Shown here: positions 53,215 through 62,874 of the stretch, piece by piece
Layout: every line of letters starts with the position of its first letter
How positions within the stretch are numbered: position 1 is the stretch's first letter
From: Arthrobacter sp. ATA002
GTDB taxonomy: Bacteria > Actinomycetota > Actinomycetes > Actinomycetales > Micrococcaceae
Length of the DNA stretch: 64,000 nt
Direction: 5' to 3'
Assembly: GCF_026898095.1 (NCBI RefSeq)
Contig: NZ_CP114015.1
Span: forward strand, 1,364,001 to 1,428,000
Translations under genes and position numbers: made by a program
Notes under the pieces: generated by a model
What the model was told of the DNA's origin: nothing
The model's input: the letters and a program-made list of their open reading frames with translations, nothing else
Database searches by the model: none

Positions 53215-54776
53215 ATGACTAACCTGCCTTCACTTGCCGACCTGCCCACCGTCGATGACAACACGCCAGTGCGCGTGCGGTTCTGCCCCTCACCTACCGG
53301 AACCCCGCACGTGGGCCTGATCCGGACCGCGCTGTTCAACTGGGCCTATGCCAAGCACACCGGCGGCACCATGGTGTTCCGCATCGAGGACACCGACACC
53401 GCCCGCGACAGCGAAGAGAGCTTCCTCCAGCTCCTGGACGCCCTCGACTGGCTGGGCATCACCTGGGATGAAGGCGTCAACGTCGGCGGACCGCATGAAC
53501 CGTACCGCCAGTCCCAGCGCGGCGAGATCTACCAGGACGTCATTGCCAAGCTCAAGGACGCCGGGCATCTGTACGAGTCCTACTCCACACCCGAAGAGAT
53601 TGAGGCCCGCCACCGGGCCGCCGGCCGCGACATCAAACTCGGCTACGACAACTATGACCGCAATCTGACCCCCGAGCAGATCGAAGCCTTCAAGGCCGAG
53701 GGCCGGCAGCCGGTCCTGCGCGTACGGATGCCCGACGAGGACATCACCTTCAATGACCTGGTCCGCGGGGAAATCACGTTCAAAGCCGGTACCGTTCCGG
53801 ACTTCGTGGTCGTGCGCGCCAACGGCGCCCTCTTTACACCCTCGTGAACCCGGTTGACGACGCCCTGATGGGCATCACGCACGTGCTGCGCGGCGAAGAC
53901 CTGCTCTCCTCCACACCCCGCCAGATTGCGCTGTACCGCGCGCTGATCGACGTCGGAGTGGCCCAGTACATGCCGCTCTTCGGCCACCTGCCCTACGTTA
54001 TGGGCGGCGGGAACAAGAAGCTCTCCAAGCGCGATCCGGAGTCCAGCCTCTTCCTGCACCGCGAACGCGGTTTCATCCCGGAGGGCCTGCTCAACTACCT
54101 CGCACTGCTGGGATGGTCGCTGTCCGCGGACGAGGACATCTTTACCGTGGACCAGCTGGTGGAGAAGTTCGACATCCACGACGTGCTGGCCAACCCGGCC
54201 CGCTTCGACCTGAAGAAGGCCGAGGCCATCAACGGCACCCACGTGCGCATGCTGGACCCCGAGGACTTCCGCAACCGCCTGGTGCCGTACCTGCAGCAGG
54301 CCGGCCTGGTGGGGGAGGCCCTGACCGCCCGGGAAGAGGAAATCCTCACCGAGGCCGCACCGCTGGTCCAGGAGCGCATCACCCTGCTGGGCGAAGCTCC
54401 GGACATGCTCGGCTTCCTGTTCAAGTCCGACGACGCCATTGACGTGGCCGACGACGCACGGAAGGGCCTGCCCGCCAACCTCACCGAGGTCCTGGACGCA
54501 GCCCTTGCAGCCTTGGAGCCGGTCGAGGACTGGAGCGCCGAGAACATCCAGGCCGCACTGCGTACCGCCCTGGTCGACGGGATGGGCATCAAGCCGCGCC
54601 TGGCCTTCGGCCCGGTCCGCACGGCCGTATCCGGCCGCCGTATTTCGCCGCCGCTGTTCGAATCCATGGTGATCCTCGGCAAGGACTCCTCACTGGCCCG
54701 GCTGCATGCCTTCCGCAGCGCGAGCTGGTTCCATGCCGAACCGCGTGCAGGTCCGCGGGGTGCTCTTCGATATTGA
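53215..54776 (+). CDS. gltX: Glutamyl-tRNA synthetase (frameshifted)
   Basis: About 520 aa as read. It charges tRNA-Glu. The HIGH motif is in [20 protein letters not shown] (residues about 24-43), [14 protein letters not shown] follows, and the KMSKS-type motif is [10 protein letters not shown]. The frame changes at GCCCTC (53829-53834): one added C gives [20 protein letters not shown]. The C-terminus after ARLHAFR looks unnatural and overlaps the next gene by 44 bp, so the true stop may be earlier and another base may be wrong near 54715. tRNA-Glu itself lies 1 kb downstream. Confidence 0.93.
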
Positions 54777-55472
54777 TGAGACCCTCGTGGACCTGCACGC
54801 TGCCATGGGCACCACCCTCCAGTCGCTCGGGTCCAAGGATCTGGCGCACTTCGGCGCAGATGACTGGACGGCCTACGAGGCCCTCTTCACCGCGGACCCG
54901 GAAGGTTACTATGACCGGTACCTGGCCGGCGAGCTGTCCTTCGCGGATCAGCGCATCCTGCGGATGCAGCACGCCCAGCAGGCCACCGGCCAGCCGCTGC
55001 TCGACGACGACGAGGCCGCAGCCTGGAACGCCTCCTACGAAGCGATGCTGCCCCTGCACTTTCGCGCGTTCAACGACGTCGTTCCGCTCCTCGGGGAGCT
55101 GGACGCCCGGGGCATCCCCTATGGGGCGGTGAGCAACAACGTCCACGACTATCAGCGGGCAAAGCTCGATGCCGCCGGACTGCAGCGGATCAAAGTCCTG
55201 GTGGGCATCGACACCGTGGGCGCAGCGAAACCCGACCCGGCCATCTTCCTCGAGGGGGTCCGCCTGCTCGGCACCGAGCCCGCAACCACCCTGTATGTGG
55301 GGGATAACCTGCACGTCGATGCCGAGGGAGCGTGCGCCGCCGGCCTGCAGGGAATCTGGTTGGACCGGGCCGGGAGTCCTTCCCCGTGCGCCGGGACAGC
55401 GGCGGACCCGCACGCGGCGGGTTTCATACCGTGCAGTCACTCAGCGAAGTGGCGGCGCTGATCGAGAGCTGA
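54733..55472 (+). CDS. HAD-family hydrolase (one frameshift)
   Basis: 246 aa after correction, starting [20 protein letters not shown]. Motif I is DIDET (nucleophile Asp), motif II the Ser in GAVSNN, motif III the Lys in AAKPDPAIF and motif [17 protein letters not shown], so it is a phosphatase of the Cof/phosphoglycolate type with a helical cap (about residues 20-95). The frame breaks at GCCGGGAG near 55370; a fourth G gives [20 protein letters not shown] and the natural end SEVAALIES at TGA 55470-55472. The start overlaps gltX as written. The gap 55473-55603 holds no gene. Confidence 0.82.
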
Positions 55473-55603
55473 CAGCGGAGCCGATGCCGCGCTGAGCGTG
55501 CCTGGAGGCGTTTTGTGCTTCCCCGGAACCCGTGTATAGTTATATCTCGTGCTGAGGGGTTGCAGCGGGGAAAAAGTTCTTCGAAGTGGCCGAAAAAGCA
55601 CAG

Positions 55604-55675
55604 TGGGATATGGTGTAATTGGCAACACATCGGTTTCTGGTACCGACATTCTAGGTTCGAGTCCTGGTATCCCAG
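55604..55675 (+). tRNA. tRNA-Gln (anticodon CTG)
   Basis: The acceptor arm TGGGATA pairs with TATCCCA; the anticodon stem TCGGT/ACCGA encloses loop TTCTGGT with anticodon CTG; the T-arm contains GGTTCGAGTCC. CCA is not encoded. Confidence 0.93.
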
Positions 55676-55798
55676 CGGTTATCAAGTGATAAGTAATTAT
55701 CAATTTGAAGATCAGCAGTAAGTGTGAAAAGCTTATTGAGCTTAATTTACATTTAGCAAAGGAAGCATGATGCCTTTAGGGGCAGAATGCTTGTACAC

Positions 55799-55874
55799 GG
55801 CCCCATCGTATAGCGGCCTAGTACGCTGCCCTCTCACGGCGGTAACGCGGGTTCGAATCCCGCTGGGGTCACCA
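55799..55874 (+). tRNA. tRNA-Glu (anticodon CTC)
   Basis: The acceptor arm GGCCCCA pairs with TGGGGTC (one G-U). The anticodon loop CTCTCAC carries CTC, and the T-arm is GCGGGTTCGAATCCCGC. CCA is encoded at 55872-55874. A terminator follows. The gap between the two tRNAs (55676-55798) shows nothing else. Confidence 0.95.
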
Positions 55875-55878
55875 ATTC

Positions 55879-55914
55879 AGCCAGTTCCGGAGTTTCTCCG
55901 GAACTGGCTTTTTT
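55879..55914 (+). terminator. Terminator after tRNA-Glu
   Basis: A perfect 14-bp stem (55879-55892 with 55896-55909) on a TTT loop followed by a T-run to 55914. Confidence 0.95.
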
Positions 55915-56031
55915 GTTGCCGGGAGGAGGACCCGCTCATCCGCAGGCGTACTCCGTGCCGGCAAAGAGCGCCGTGGTAAATTTCCTACGTAGATCCGGCC
56001 ACGATTCACACCATTGATCCAAAGGAAACCC

Positions 56032-57027
56032 GTGCCCACTAACGCGCAGATAGTGGCGGACCTGGACGAAAAATCCCTCCTCGCCCGAATCTTTCCACGG
56101 CTGGGCACGCCAAAGGCACTGCTGGGCCCCGGGGACGATGCAGCGGTCATCGCGGCACCGGATTCCCGCACCGTCATTTCCATTGACACTCTGGTTCAGG
56201 ACGCTGACTTCCGGCTTCAGTGGCCCTCGGGCTACCGCACCAGCGGTTTTGATGTCGGATGGAAGTGCGCGGCGCAGAACCTCTCGGACATCAACGCCAT
56301 GGGCGCTGTCCCAACTTCCCTGGTGGTGAGCCTGACCCTGCCGGGCAGCACGCCCGTGGCCTGGGTGGAGGACCTTGCTGACGGCCTGGCGGACGCTATC
56401 ACCGCCCTGGGCGCGGAGGAGTGCTCCGTCGTCGGCGGAGACCTTGGCCGGGGACGGGAGATCGTGGTGACCGCCGCGGTAACCGGAGACCTGAAGGGCC
56501 GCAGCCCGGTGTTGCGCTCCGGTGCCCGTCCCGGGGACGTGGTGGCCGTTGCCGGAGAGCTCGGGCTGGCCGCCGGCGGGCTGGCAGCGTTGGAGGGCAA
56601 CATAGCCTACACAGACATGGATGAGGGGCTCCAGAGCCTTGTCGCGGCTCAGTGCCGGCCACGTCCGCCGCTGCGGATGGGGCCGCTGGCCGCCGCCGCC
56701 GGGGCCACTGCCATGCTGGACATTTCCGACGGACTGGTGCGCGATGCCGGGCGGATGGCGCGTGCTTCGGCTGTGGGCATCGAGCTGGACCCCGTCGCCC
56801 TGGCTCCCCGTGTCGCCCGCCTGCAGCGCGAAGCGGCGCTGCTGGGCGCGGATCCGCTGGACTGGGTGCTCGGCGGCGGGGAGGATCACGGCCTGCTGGC
56901 GGCCTTCCCGGCCGGCACTGCGCTGCCGAAGGGCTTCGAGCAAGTGGGAACCGTGCACGACGGCGGGGGAGTCACCTTTGGGGGACAGGCGCCGCGCACG
57001 GCCGGCTGGGACCACTTTGCCGGCTAG
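56032..57027 (+). CDS. thiL: Thiamine-monophosphate kinase
   Basis: 331 aa. It phosphorylates thiamine phosphate to thiamine diphosphate, the cofactor also needed by IlvB. Motifs: LLGPGDDAAVI (metal-binding Asp pair), SIDTLVQDADF, NLSDINAMGAVPTSLVVSL, VVGGDLGRG and LDISDGLVRDAGRMA, which is the PurM/ThiL fold in order. The start GTG 56032 has AAGGA five bases upstream; the in-frame TTG 56014 has none. It ends 15 bp from the convergent channel gene. Confidence 0.92.
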   Translation: MPTNAQIVADLDEKSLLARIFPRLGTPKALLGPGDDAAVIAAPDSRTVISIDTLVQDADFRLQWPSGYRTSGFDVGWKCAAQNLSDINAMGAVPTSLVVSLTLPGSTPVAWVEDLADGLADAITALGAEECSVVGGDLGRGREIVVTAAVTGDLKGRSPVLRSGARPGDVVAVAGELGLAAGGLAALEGNIAYTDMDEGLQSLVAAQCRPRPPLRMGPLAAAAGATAMLDISDGLVRDAGRMARASAVGIELDPVALAPRVARLQREAALLGADPLDWVLGGGEDHGLLAAFPAGTALPKGFEQVGTVHDGGGVTFGGQAPRTAGWDHFAG

Positions 57028-57042
57028 GATTCCCATCGCCAG

Positions 57043-57465
57043 CTAGCGCAGGATATGCCGGCGGCGGATCCGTTCCGCCAGCGTAAGAAGTTCCTCCCGG
57101 GACAGGTCCGGCAGCTGCTCCAGTTCGTTGATGAGCTCATCAAGGCTGGTATTTGCCCGGGCCCGAAGAATCTCGTTGTAGTAGCCCACAATGACGCCGG
57201 TGATCAGGGCAACCACCAGGATGCCGTAGAGCGAAATGAAGACCGTGATGAGCCGCCCGGCGAAGGTCACCGGAACAAAGTCTCCGAAACCGATGGTGGT
57301 AAACGAGACAAAGAGAAGCCACAGGGCGTTGCCGAAGGTGTCGATGTCGGGCTCGACGCGCGGCAGTACCAGCCCCGCTCCGGCCACCGCAAACAGGAAG
57401 CCGGTGATCACCCGCTGGGCGCCGGTGGTGCGGATGATGTTCCAGAGTAAACGCAGCCGTTTCAT
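57043..57465 (-). CDS. Two-helix potassium channel
   Basis: 140 aa. Helix 1 (about residues 17-36), pore helix (WLLFVSFTTIG), selectivity filter TTIGFGD (residues 56-62) and helix 2 (about 70-93), then a charged C-terminal helix (LDELINELEQLPDLSREELL). The TxGFGD filter is the K+-selective signature, and the layout is KcsA-like with four subunits expected. There is no ligand-binding RCK or cNMP domain, so gating is unknown. Convergent with thiL. Confidence 0.88.
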   Translation of the reverse strand: MKRLRLLWNIIRTTGAQRVITGFLFAVAGAGLVLPRVEPDIDTFGNALWLLFVSFTTIGFGDFVPVTFAGRLITVFISLYGILVVALITGVIVGYYNEILRARANTSLDELINELEQLPDLSREELLTLAERIRRRHILR

Positions 57466-57501
57466 GGATTCCCCTCGGCATCGGAGAATCCCAGCGTAAG
57501 G

Positions 57502-58233
57502 CTAGTCTGTGCTCTTCCGCAGGGCCTCGGTAAGCTGTGCCGCGGCCCGGGTTACCACCTCGGCGTGGATGCGCCCAGGCTGGCGGGTCAGCCGTTCGAT
57601 CGGCCCGGAAATGGACACGGCGGCAATGACACGTCCGGACGGGCCGCGCACCGGAGCGGACACCGACGCCACGCCCGGCTCCCGTTCGCCCAGGCTCTGG
57701 GCCCAGCCGCGGCGCCGTACGCCGGCCAGCACAGTGGGCGTGAACCGGGCATTGTGCAGGCCCTCAAATAACCGGTCATGGTCCTCCCAGGCCAGCAGGC
57801 ACTGGGCCGCGGACCCCGCCTTCATGGACAGCTGCGTGCCCACCGGAATCGTGTCCCGCAGGCCGATGGGACGTTCGGCGGATGCCACGCACACCCGCCA
57901 CTCGCCCTGGCGCCGGAACACCTGCGAGCTTTCCCCGGTCGCGTCGCGCAGGGCCAGCAGCACCGGTCCGGCCGCTGCGATCAGGCGGTCTTCGCCGGCC
58001 GCCGAGGCCAGCTCCACCAGCCGCCCGCCCAGGACAAAGCGGCCCTGGATGTCCCGGCCCACCAGCCGGTGGTGCGCCAGCGCGACGGCGAGGCGGTGCA
58101 CCGTGGGACGCGCCAGCCCGGTGGCGGCCACCAGCTGTGCGAGGGTGGTTGGTCCGGCCTCCAGTGCATCAAGCACCAGAGCCGCTTTGTCGATGACTCC
58201 CACGCCACTGGCGGCGTTTCCGGTAATGTCCAT
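57502..58233 (-). CDS. ltbR: IclR-family regulator of leuCD (LtbR/NdgR type)
   Basis: 243 aa. An N-terminal winged helix-turn-helix (TTLAQLVAATGLARPTVHRL, residues 29-48) and a C-terminal IclR effector domain (from about 75; SSQVFRRQGEWRVCVASAER, GTQLSMKAGSAAQCLLAW). It is divergent from leuC, the conserved position of C. glutamicum LtbR and Streptomyces NdgR, which repress leuCD and other amino acid genes. A palindrome suited to an IclR dimer lies between the two genes. ATG 58233 lies six bases after a -10 box with no Shine-Dalgarno, so it is probably leaderless. Confidence 0.85.
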   Translation of the reverse strand: MDITGNAASGVGVIDKAALVLDALEAGPTTLAQLVAATGLARPTVHRLAVALAHHRLVGRDIQGRFVLGGRLVELASAAGEDRLIAAAGPVLLALRDATGESSQVFRRQGEWRVCVASAERPIGLRDTIPVGTQLSMKAGSAAQCLLAWEDHDRLFEGLHNARFTPTVLAGVRRRGWAQSLGEREPGVASVSAPVRGPSGRVIAAVSISGPIERLTRQPGRIHAEVVTRAAAQLTEALRKSTD

Positions 58234-58239
58234 GTGCTG

Positions 58240-58276
58240 ATACTGCCGTCTCAGTATTTGAGATGCAAATCAAAAT
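58240..58276. promoter_or_regulatory. ltbR/leuC operator-promoter
   Basis: The palindrome TCTCA-GTATT-TGAGA lies at 58249-58263. On the minus strand TTGCAT (58268-58263), 17 bp, CAGTAT (58245-58240) form the ltbR promoter, so the palindrome fills its spacer: an autorepression geometry. CAAAAT (58271-58276) may be the leuC -10 box, with the palindrome at its -35. The remaining 98 bp to leuC hold its leader. Confidence 0.6.
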
Positions 58277-58374
58277 AGTGGCGCCCCCGCCGCCGGGGCT
58301 GGTTGTCTTAACGCATCGACTTTGCGCGGCCGGGGTTTCGGCCGGCGGAAGACACTTCACAAGGAGCATTCGGC

Positions 58375-59844
58375 ATGGGTGAGCACGCAGCAAGCAGGAC
58401 GCTTGCGGAGAAGGTGTGGGACGAGCACGTAGTGGTCAAGGGCGAGGACGGCGCGCCTGACCTTCTCTACATCGACCTGCACCTCATCCATGAGGTGACG
58501 TCCCCGCAGGCCTTCGAAGGGCTGCGCCTGGCCGGCCGGAAGCTGCGCCGCCCCGACCTGACGATCGCCACCGAAGACCACAACACCCCCACCCTGGCCA
58601 TCGACAAGCCCATTGCCGATCCGGTCAGCCGCACCCAGATCGAAACCCTGCGCGCCAACTGCGCGGAATTCGGTGTTCGGCTGCATCCGCTCGGGGATGC
58701 CGAGCAGGGCATTGTGCACGTGGTCGGCCCGCAGCTGGGGCTGACCCAGCCGGGACTGACCGTGGTCTGCGGCGACTCGCACACCTCCACCCACGGGGCG
58801 TTCGGCGCCCTGGCCATGGGCATCGGCACCTCCGAGGTGGAGCACGTCATGGCCACCCAAACGCTGTCGCTGAAGCCGTTCAAGACCATGGCCATCAACG
58901 TGGAGGGAACCCTGCGCCCGGGTGTGACCTCCAAAGACATCATCCTGGCCGTGATCGCCAAGATCGGCACCGGCGGCGGACAGGGTTACGTCCTGGAATA
59001 CCGCGGTTCCGCCATCCGCTCCCTGTCCATGGAAGCCCGGATGACCATCTGCAACATGTCCATCGAAGCGGGGGCCCGCGCCGGTATGGTGGCTCCGGAC
59101 GAGACCACGTTCGCCTATCTGAAGGACAAGCCGCACGCGCCGCAGGGCGCGGACTGGGATGCCGCCGTCGAGCACTGGAAGTCACTGGGAACCGACGACG
59201 ACGCAGTGTTCGACGCCGAAGTGTTCCTGGACGCCAACGACCTGGAGCCCTTTGTCACCTGGGGCACCAATCCGGGCCAGGGTGTTTCCCTGTCCGACGC
59301 GGTTCCGTCGCCGGCTGACTTCGGCGATGAAAACGCCCGGGCCGCCGCGGAACGCGCGCTCACCTACATGGACCTGGCCGCCGGAACCCGGATGAAGGAC
59401 ATCCGTGTGGATACCGTGTTCCTGGGCTCCTGCACCAACAGCCGGATCGAGGACCTGCGCATCGCAGCGGACATCATCCGCGGCCGGCAAAAGGACCCGG
59501 ACATCCGCATGATGGTGGTCCCCGGCTCGGCCCGCGTCCGCCTGGAAGCCGAAGCCGAAGGCCTGGACCGGGTGTTCAAGGAGTTCGGCGCGGAATGGCG
59601 CTTTGCCGGGTGCTCCATGTGCCTGGGCATGAATCCGGACCAGCTGGCCCCGGGGGAGCGCTGCGCGTCCACGTCCAACCGGAACTTCGAAGGGCGGCAG
59701 GGCAAGGGCGGGCGCACCCACCTGGTTTCACCGGTTGTTGCCGCTGCCACGGCTGTCCGCGGCACCCTGAGCTCGCCCTCGGACCTGGAACCGCTGCATG
59801 CGGCTCCCGCCAGCCGCGCCGCATCCGCCCAGCCCGCCGTTTAG
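58375..59844 (+). CDS. leuC: 3-isopropylmalate dehydratase large subunit
   Basis: 489 aa. With LeuD it isomerises 2-isopropylmalate to 3-isopropylmalate using a 4Fe-4S cluster. The cluster cysteines are in [13 protein letters not shown] and [34 protein letters not shown] and [20 protein letters not shown] are family-specific. The start ATG 58375 has AAGGAG nine bases upstream. The gene is intact, one of the few long frames here without a break. leuD follows after 9 bp. Confidence 0.97.
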   Translation: MGEHAASRTLAEKVWDEHVVVKGEDGAPDLLYIDLHLIHEVTSPQAFEGLRLAGRKLRRPDLTIATEDHNTPTLAIDKPIADPVSRTQIETLRANCAEFGVRLHPLGDAEQGIVHVVGPQLGLTQPGLTVVCGDSHTSTHGAFGALAMGIGTSEVEHVMATQTLSLKPFKTMAINVEGTLRPGVTSKDIILAVIAKIGTGGGQGYVLEYRGSAIRSLSMEARMTICNMSIEAGARAGMVAPDETTFAYLKDKPHAPQGADWDAAVEHWKSLGTDDDAVFDAEVFLDANDLEPFVTWGTNPGQGVSLSDAVPSPADFGDENARAAAERALTYMDLAAGTRMKDIRVDTVFLGSCTNSRIEDLRIAADIIRGRQKDPDIRMMVVPGSARVRLEAEAEGLDRVFKEFGAEWRFAGCSMCLGMNPDQLAPGERCASTSNRNFEGRQGKGGRTHLVSPVVAAATAVRGTLSSPSDLEPLHAAPASRAASAQPAV

Positions 59845-59853
59845 GAGCCCGCC

Positions 59854-60453
59854 ATGGAAAAGATCACCATCCACACCGGCATTGGCGTTCCGCTGCGCCA
59901 AAGCGACGTTGACACCGACCAGATCATCCCCGCCGTCTACCTCAAGCGGATCACCCGGACAGGCTTCGAGGACGCCCTCTTTGCCGGCTGGCGCAAGAAC
60001 GAAGATTTCATCCTGAACCGCGAACCGTACGCCTCCGGCTCCGTGCTGGTGGCCGGTCCGGACTTCGGCACCGGCTCCTCCCGCGAACACGCAGTCTGGG
60101 CGCTGAAGGACTACGGCTTCCGGGCCGTGCTGTCCTCCCGCTTCGCGGACATCTTCCGGGGCAACTCCGGCAAGCAGGGGCTCGTCGCCGCGCAGGTGGC
60201 CCAGGACGACATTGAACTCATCTGGAAGGTGCTCGAAGAAGCTCCCGGCACCGAGGTCACCGTGGACCTGGAAGCACGCACCGTGGTCTGCGGTTCCGTC
60301 ACTGCTCCCTTCAGTATTGACGAATACACCCGGTGGCGGCTGCTCGAAGGACTGGATGATATTTCCCTCACGCTTCGGCACGAGACAGATATCACACAGT
60401 TTGAAACCCTGCGCCCCGCCTTCAAACCAACAACCCTTCCGGCCCGCGCCTAA
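59854..60453 (+). CDS. leuD: 3-isopropylmalate dehydratase small subunit
   Basis: 199 aa. The swivelling domain partner of Leu[21 protein letters not shown], the substrate loop [20 protein letters not shown] and GNSGKQGLV are all typical. The start ATG 59854 has GGAG nearby, 9 bp after leuC, so the two are coupled. A hairpin follows at 60521. Confidence 0.97.
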   Translation: MEKITIHTGIGVPLRQSDVDTDQIIPAVYLKRITRTGFEDALFAGWRKNEDFILNREPYASGSVLVAGPDFGTGSSREHAVWALKDYGFRAVLSSRFADIFRGNSGKQGLVAAQVAQDDIELIWKVLEEAPGTEVTVDLEARTVVCGSVTAPFSIDEYTRWRLLEGLDDISLTLRHETDITQFETLRPAFKPTTLPARA

Positions 60454-60520
60454 CCGCATTTCCCGCCGGCGCGGCGAACTCCGGCAGGTTTCGTATCCTT
60501 TAGCGGCACTCAGTATTATT

Positions 60521-60545
60521 GATGGGCCCCCGGTTGGGGCCCATC
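60521..60545 (+). terminator. Terminator of leuCD
   Basis: A perfect 10-bp stem (60521-60530 with 60536-60545) followed by a T-rich stretch (GGCTTTTCTT), 67 bp after leuD. The following 186 bp before murA hold no gene. Confidence 0.8.
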
Positions 60546-60731
60546 GGCTTTTCTTCGTATTCCCGTGCCGGTGAGGAGCGACACTCAGGCTGCGCCGGGC
60601 CTGCACCGCAAAGCGGGCTAAAACACCCGCGGCGGGGCGTCGATATTTCAGTATGCGGACGCTTGCTCCTATGCTTGAGTGCAGTCTCTCTTTGCTGTTG
60701 GGGCATTACAGAAAAAAGAAATTAGGTGTTC

Positions 60732-62069
60732 ATGGGTAGCGTTCTAACCATCCGTGGTGGAGTTCCTCTGACAGGAAAAGTCCCCGTCCGCGGAGCGAAG
60801 AACCTCGTTCCCAAGGCCATGGTGGCGGCACTGCTGGGCAACAGCCCGTCACTGCTGCGCAACGTCCCGGAAATCAAGGACGTCGAGGTTGTCACCTCGC
60901 TGTTGAAGCTGCACGGCGTGGAGGTCACCAAGGACCCGGTGACCGGCGATTTGACCATGGATCCCCAGAACGCCAAGACCGCGGCGTCCCGGGATATTGA
61001 TGCCCACGCCGGGGATTCGCGCATCCCCATCCTGCTGTGCGGCCCGCTGATGCACAGCCTCGGCGAGGCCTTCATTCCCGACCTGGGCGGCTGCAAGATC
61101 GGTGACCGGCCGATCGACTTCCACCTGCAGATGCTGCGCAACTTCGGCGCCGTCGTCGAGAAGCGTCCCGGCGGTATTTCCATTTCCGCGCCCAAGGGAC
61201 TCACGGGCGCCAAGCTGGAACTGCCCTACCCAAGCGTCGGCGCCACCGAACAGGTGCTGCTGACCGCGGTCAAGGCCGTGGGCATTACGGAACTGCGCGG
61301 TGCCGCCGTGGAGCCGGAAATCCTGGACCTCATTGCCGTGCTGCAGAAAATGGGTGCGATCATCACGGTCCAGACGGACCGGGTCATCCGCATCGAGGGG
61401 GTAGCCGAGCTGTCCGGCTACAACCACCGGGCCCTGCCGGACCGCAATGAGGCCGCCTCCTGGGCCTCCGCTGCGCTGGTCACCAAGGGCGACATTTACG
61501 TGGAAGGCGCCTCCCAGCAGGACCTCACCGCGTTCCTGAACACGTACCGCAAGATCGGCGGAGCGTTCGACGTCGACGACGGCGGCATCCGCTTCTACCA
61601 CCCGGGCGGCGCGCTGAACCCGCTGGTGCTGGAAACCGACGTGCACCCCGGATTCATGACCGACTGGCAGCAGCCCCTCGTGGTTGCCCTGACCCAGGCC
61701 CAGGGTGTGTCCATCGTCCACGAAACCGTTTACGAAAACCGGTTCGGCTTCACCGACGCACTCATCCGCATGGGAGCAAACATCCAGGTGCACCGGGAAT
61801 GCCTCGGCAGCGTGCCGTGCCGGTTTGGGCAGCGGAACTTCCTGCACTCGGCCGTCATCTCCGGGCCGGTGCAGCTGCAGGGCGCCGAGATCGACATCCC
61901 GGACCTGCGCGGCGGCTTCAGCCACCTCATTGCAGCCCTGGCCGCCGAAGGAACCTCGCGGGTGACCGGAATCGAACTCATCAACCGCGGCTATGAGCAC
62001 TTCCTCGAGAAGCTCGAGGGCCTTGGCGCCGATTTTGACGTCACCACGGTTCCCGCCGGGATACGGTAG
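60732..62069 (+). CDS. murA: UDP-N-acetylglucosamine 1-carboxyvinyltransferase
   Basis: 445 aa. It transfers enolpyruvate from PEP to UDP-GlcNAc, the first committed step of peptidoglycan synthesis. It has the EPSP-synthase-like double domain: GKVPVRGAKNLVPKAMVAAL near the start (the usual SGAKNA is here RGAKNL) and LGGCKIGDRPIDFHLQML, whose Cys is the fosfomycin-target position of the loop. YPSVGATEQVLLTAV and FMTDWQQPL...ALTQAQG follow. The start ATG 60732 (MGSVLTIRGG) has GGTG upstream. It is probably co-transcribed with plsC and gpsA. Confidence 0.92.
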   Translation: MGSVLTIRGGVPLTGKVPVRGAKNLVPKAMVAALLGNSPSLLRNVPEIKDVEVVTSLLKLHGVEVTKDPVTGDLTMDPQNAKTAASRDIDAHAGDSRIPILLCGPLMHSLGEAFIPDLGGCKIGDRPIDFHLQMLRNFGAVVEKRPGGISISAPKGLTGAKLELPYPSVGATEQVLLTAVKAVGITELRGAAVEPEILDLIAVLQKMGAIITVQTDRVIRIEGVAELSGYNHRALPDRNEAASWASAALVTKGDIYVEGASQQDLTAFLNTYRKIGGAFDVDDGGIRFYHPGGALNPLVLETDVHPGFMTDWQQPLVVALTQAQGVSIVHETVYENRFGFTDALIRMGANIQVHRECLGSVPCRFGQRNFLHSAVISGPVQLQGAEIDIPDLRGGFSHLIAALAAEGTSRVTGIELINRGYEHFLEKLEGLGADFDVTTVPAGIR

Positions 62070-62077
62070 CGCCTGCC

Positions 62078-62874
62078 ATGCCCGAGTCGACCAAATCACG
62101 GGTGACGTTCGCCCTGCTGGCGAACACCCTGCGGCCGGTCATGAACCTCATGCTGCGCAAGCAGTGGGAGGGACTGGAAAACCTGCCGCGGGACACCGGC
62201 TTCATTGCCTGTCCCAACCACGTGACAGAAATCGACCCGGTGGTGGTGGGGCACTTCTTCTACAACCAGAAGATCATGCCCCGCTACCTCGCCAAGGCGT
62301 CCCTCTTTAAGGTGCCGGTGCTGGGGCCTGCCCTGCGCGCCACCAACCAGGTGCCGGTGGAACGGATCACCGCCGGCGCCTCGGCGTCGCTGCAGGGTGC
62401 CCGCACCGTGATCGACGCCGGCGGCGCCCTGATCGTGTACCCCGAGGGAACCCTCACCCGGGACCCCGGCTTGTGGCCCATGCGGGGACGGACAGGCGCA
62501 GCCCGGCTTGCCCTGCAAACCGGAGCCCCCGTGGTTCCGATCGCCCACTGGGGCGCCGAGGCCGTACTGCCGCGCTACAGCAAGCGCCTCCACCTGTTCC
62601 CCCGCAAACCGTGCGGCTGCGGGTCGGAACCCCCGTGGACCTCTCGGACCTTCGGGGACAGCCGATGACGAAGTCCGTGCTGGACACGGCCACGGAACGC
62701 ATCATGGACAGCCTGACGCTGCTGGTCGCGGACCTGCGGAACGAGAAGCCGCCCGCGGTGCGCTGGGATCCGGCGCAGAAGGGCCAATCGGCCATCGGCC
62801 GGGACTTTGAAAAAAACAACCCGGACAGCAACCAGGGCAGGAACGCGCAACAGGACGGAACTGACACCAAATGA
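62078..62874 (+). CDS. plsC: 1-acyl-sn-glycerol-3-phosphate acyltransferase (one frameshift)
   Basis: 265 aa after correction. It acylates lysophosphatidate to phosphatidate. Motif I is NHVTEID (NHx4D), motif II covers ATNQVPVER, and motif III is VYPEGTLTRD. It lies between murA and gpsA, and GpsA supplies its glycerol-3-phosphate precursor. The frame changes at GCAAACC (62603-62609): a fourth A gives FPRKTVRLRVGTPVDLSDLR, and the tail ends at TGA 62872-62874. Its stop overlaps the gpsA ATG by 4 bp. Confidence 0.9.

Noticed and set aside
58375..60453. Riboswitch or attenuator upstream of leuC
   Set aside because: The 141-bp gap shows an operator-like palindrome but no leader peptide rich in Leu codons and no terminator.
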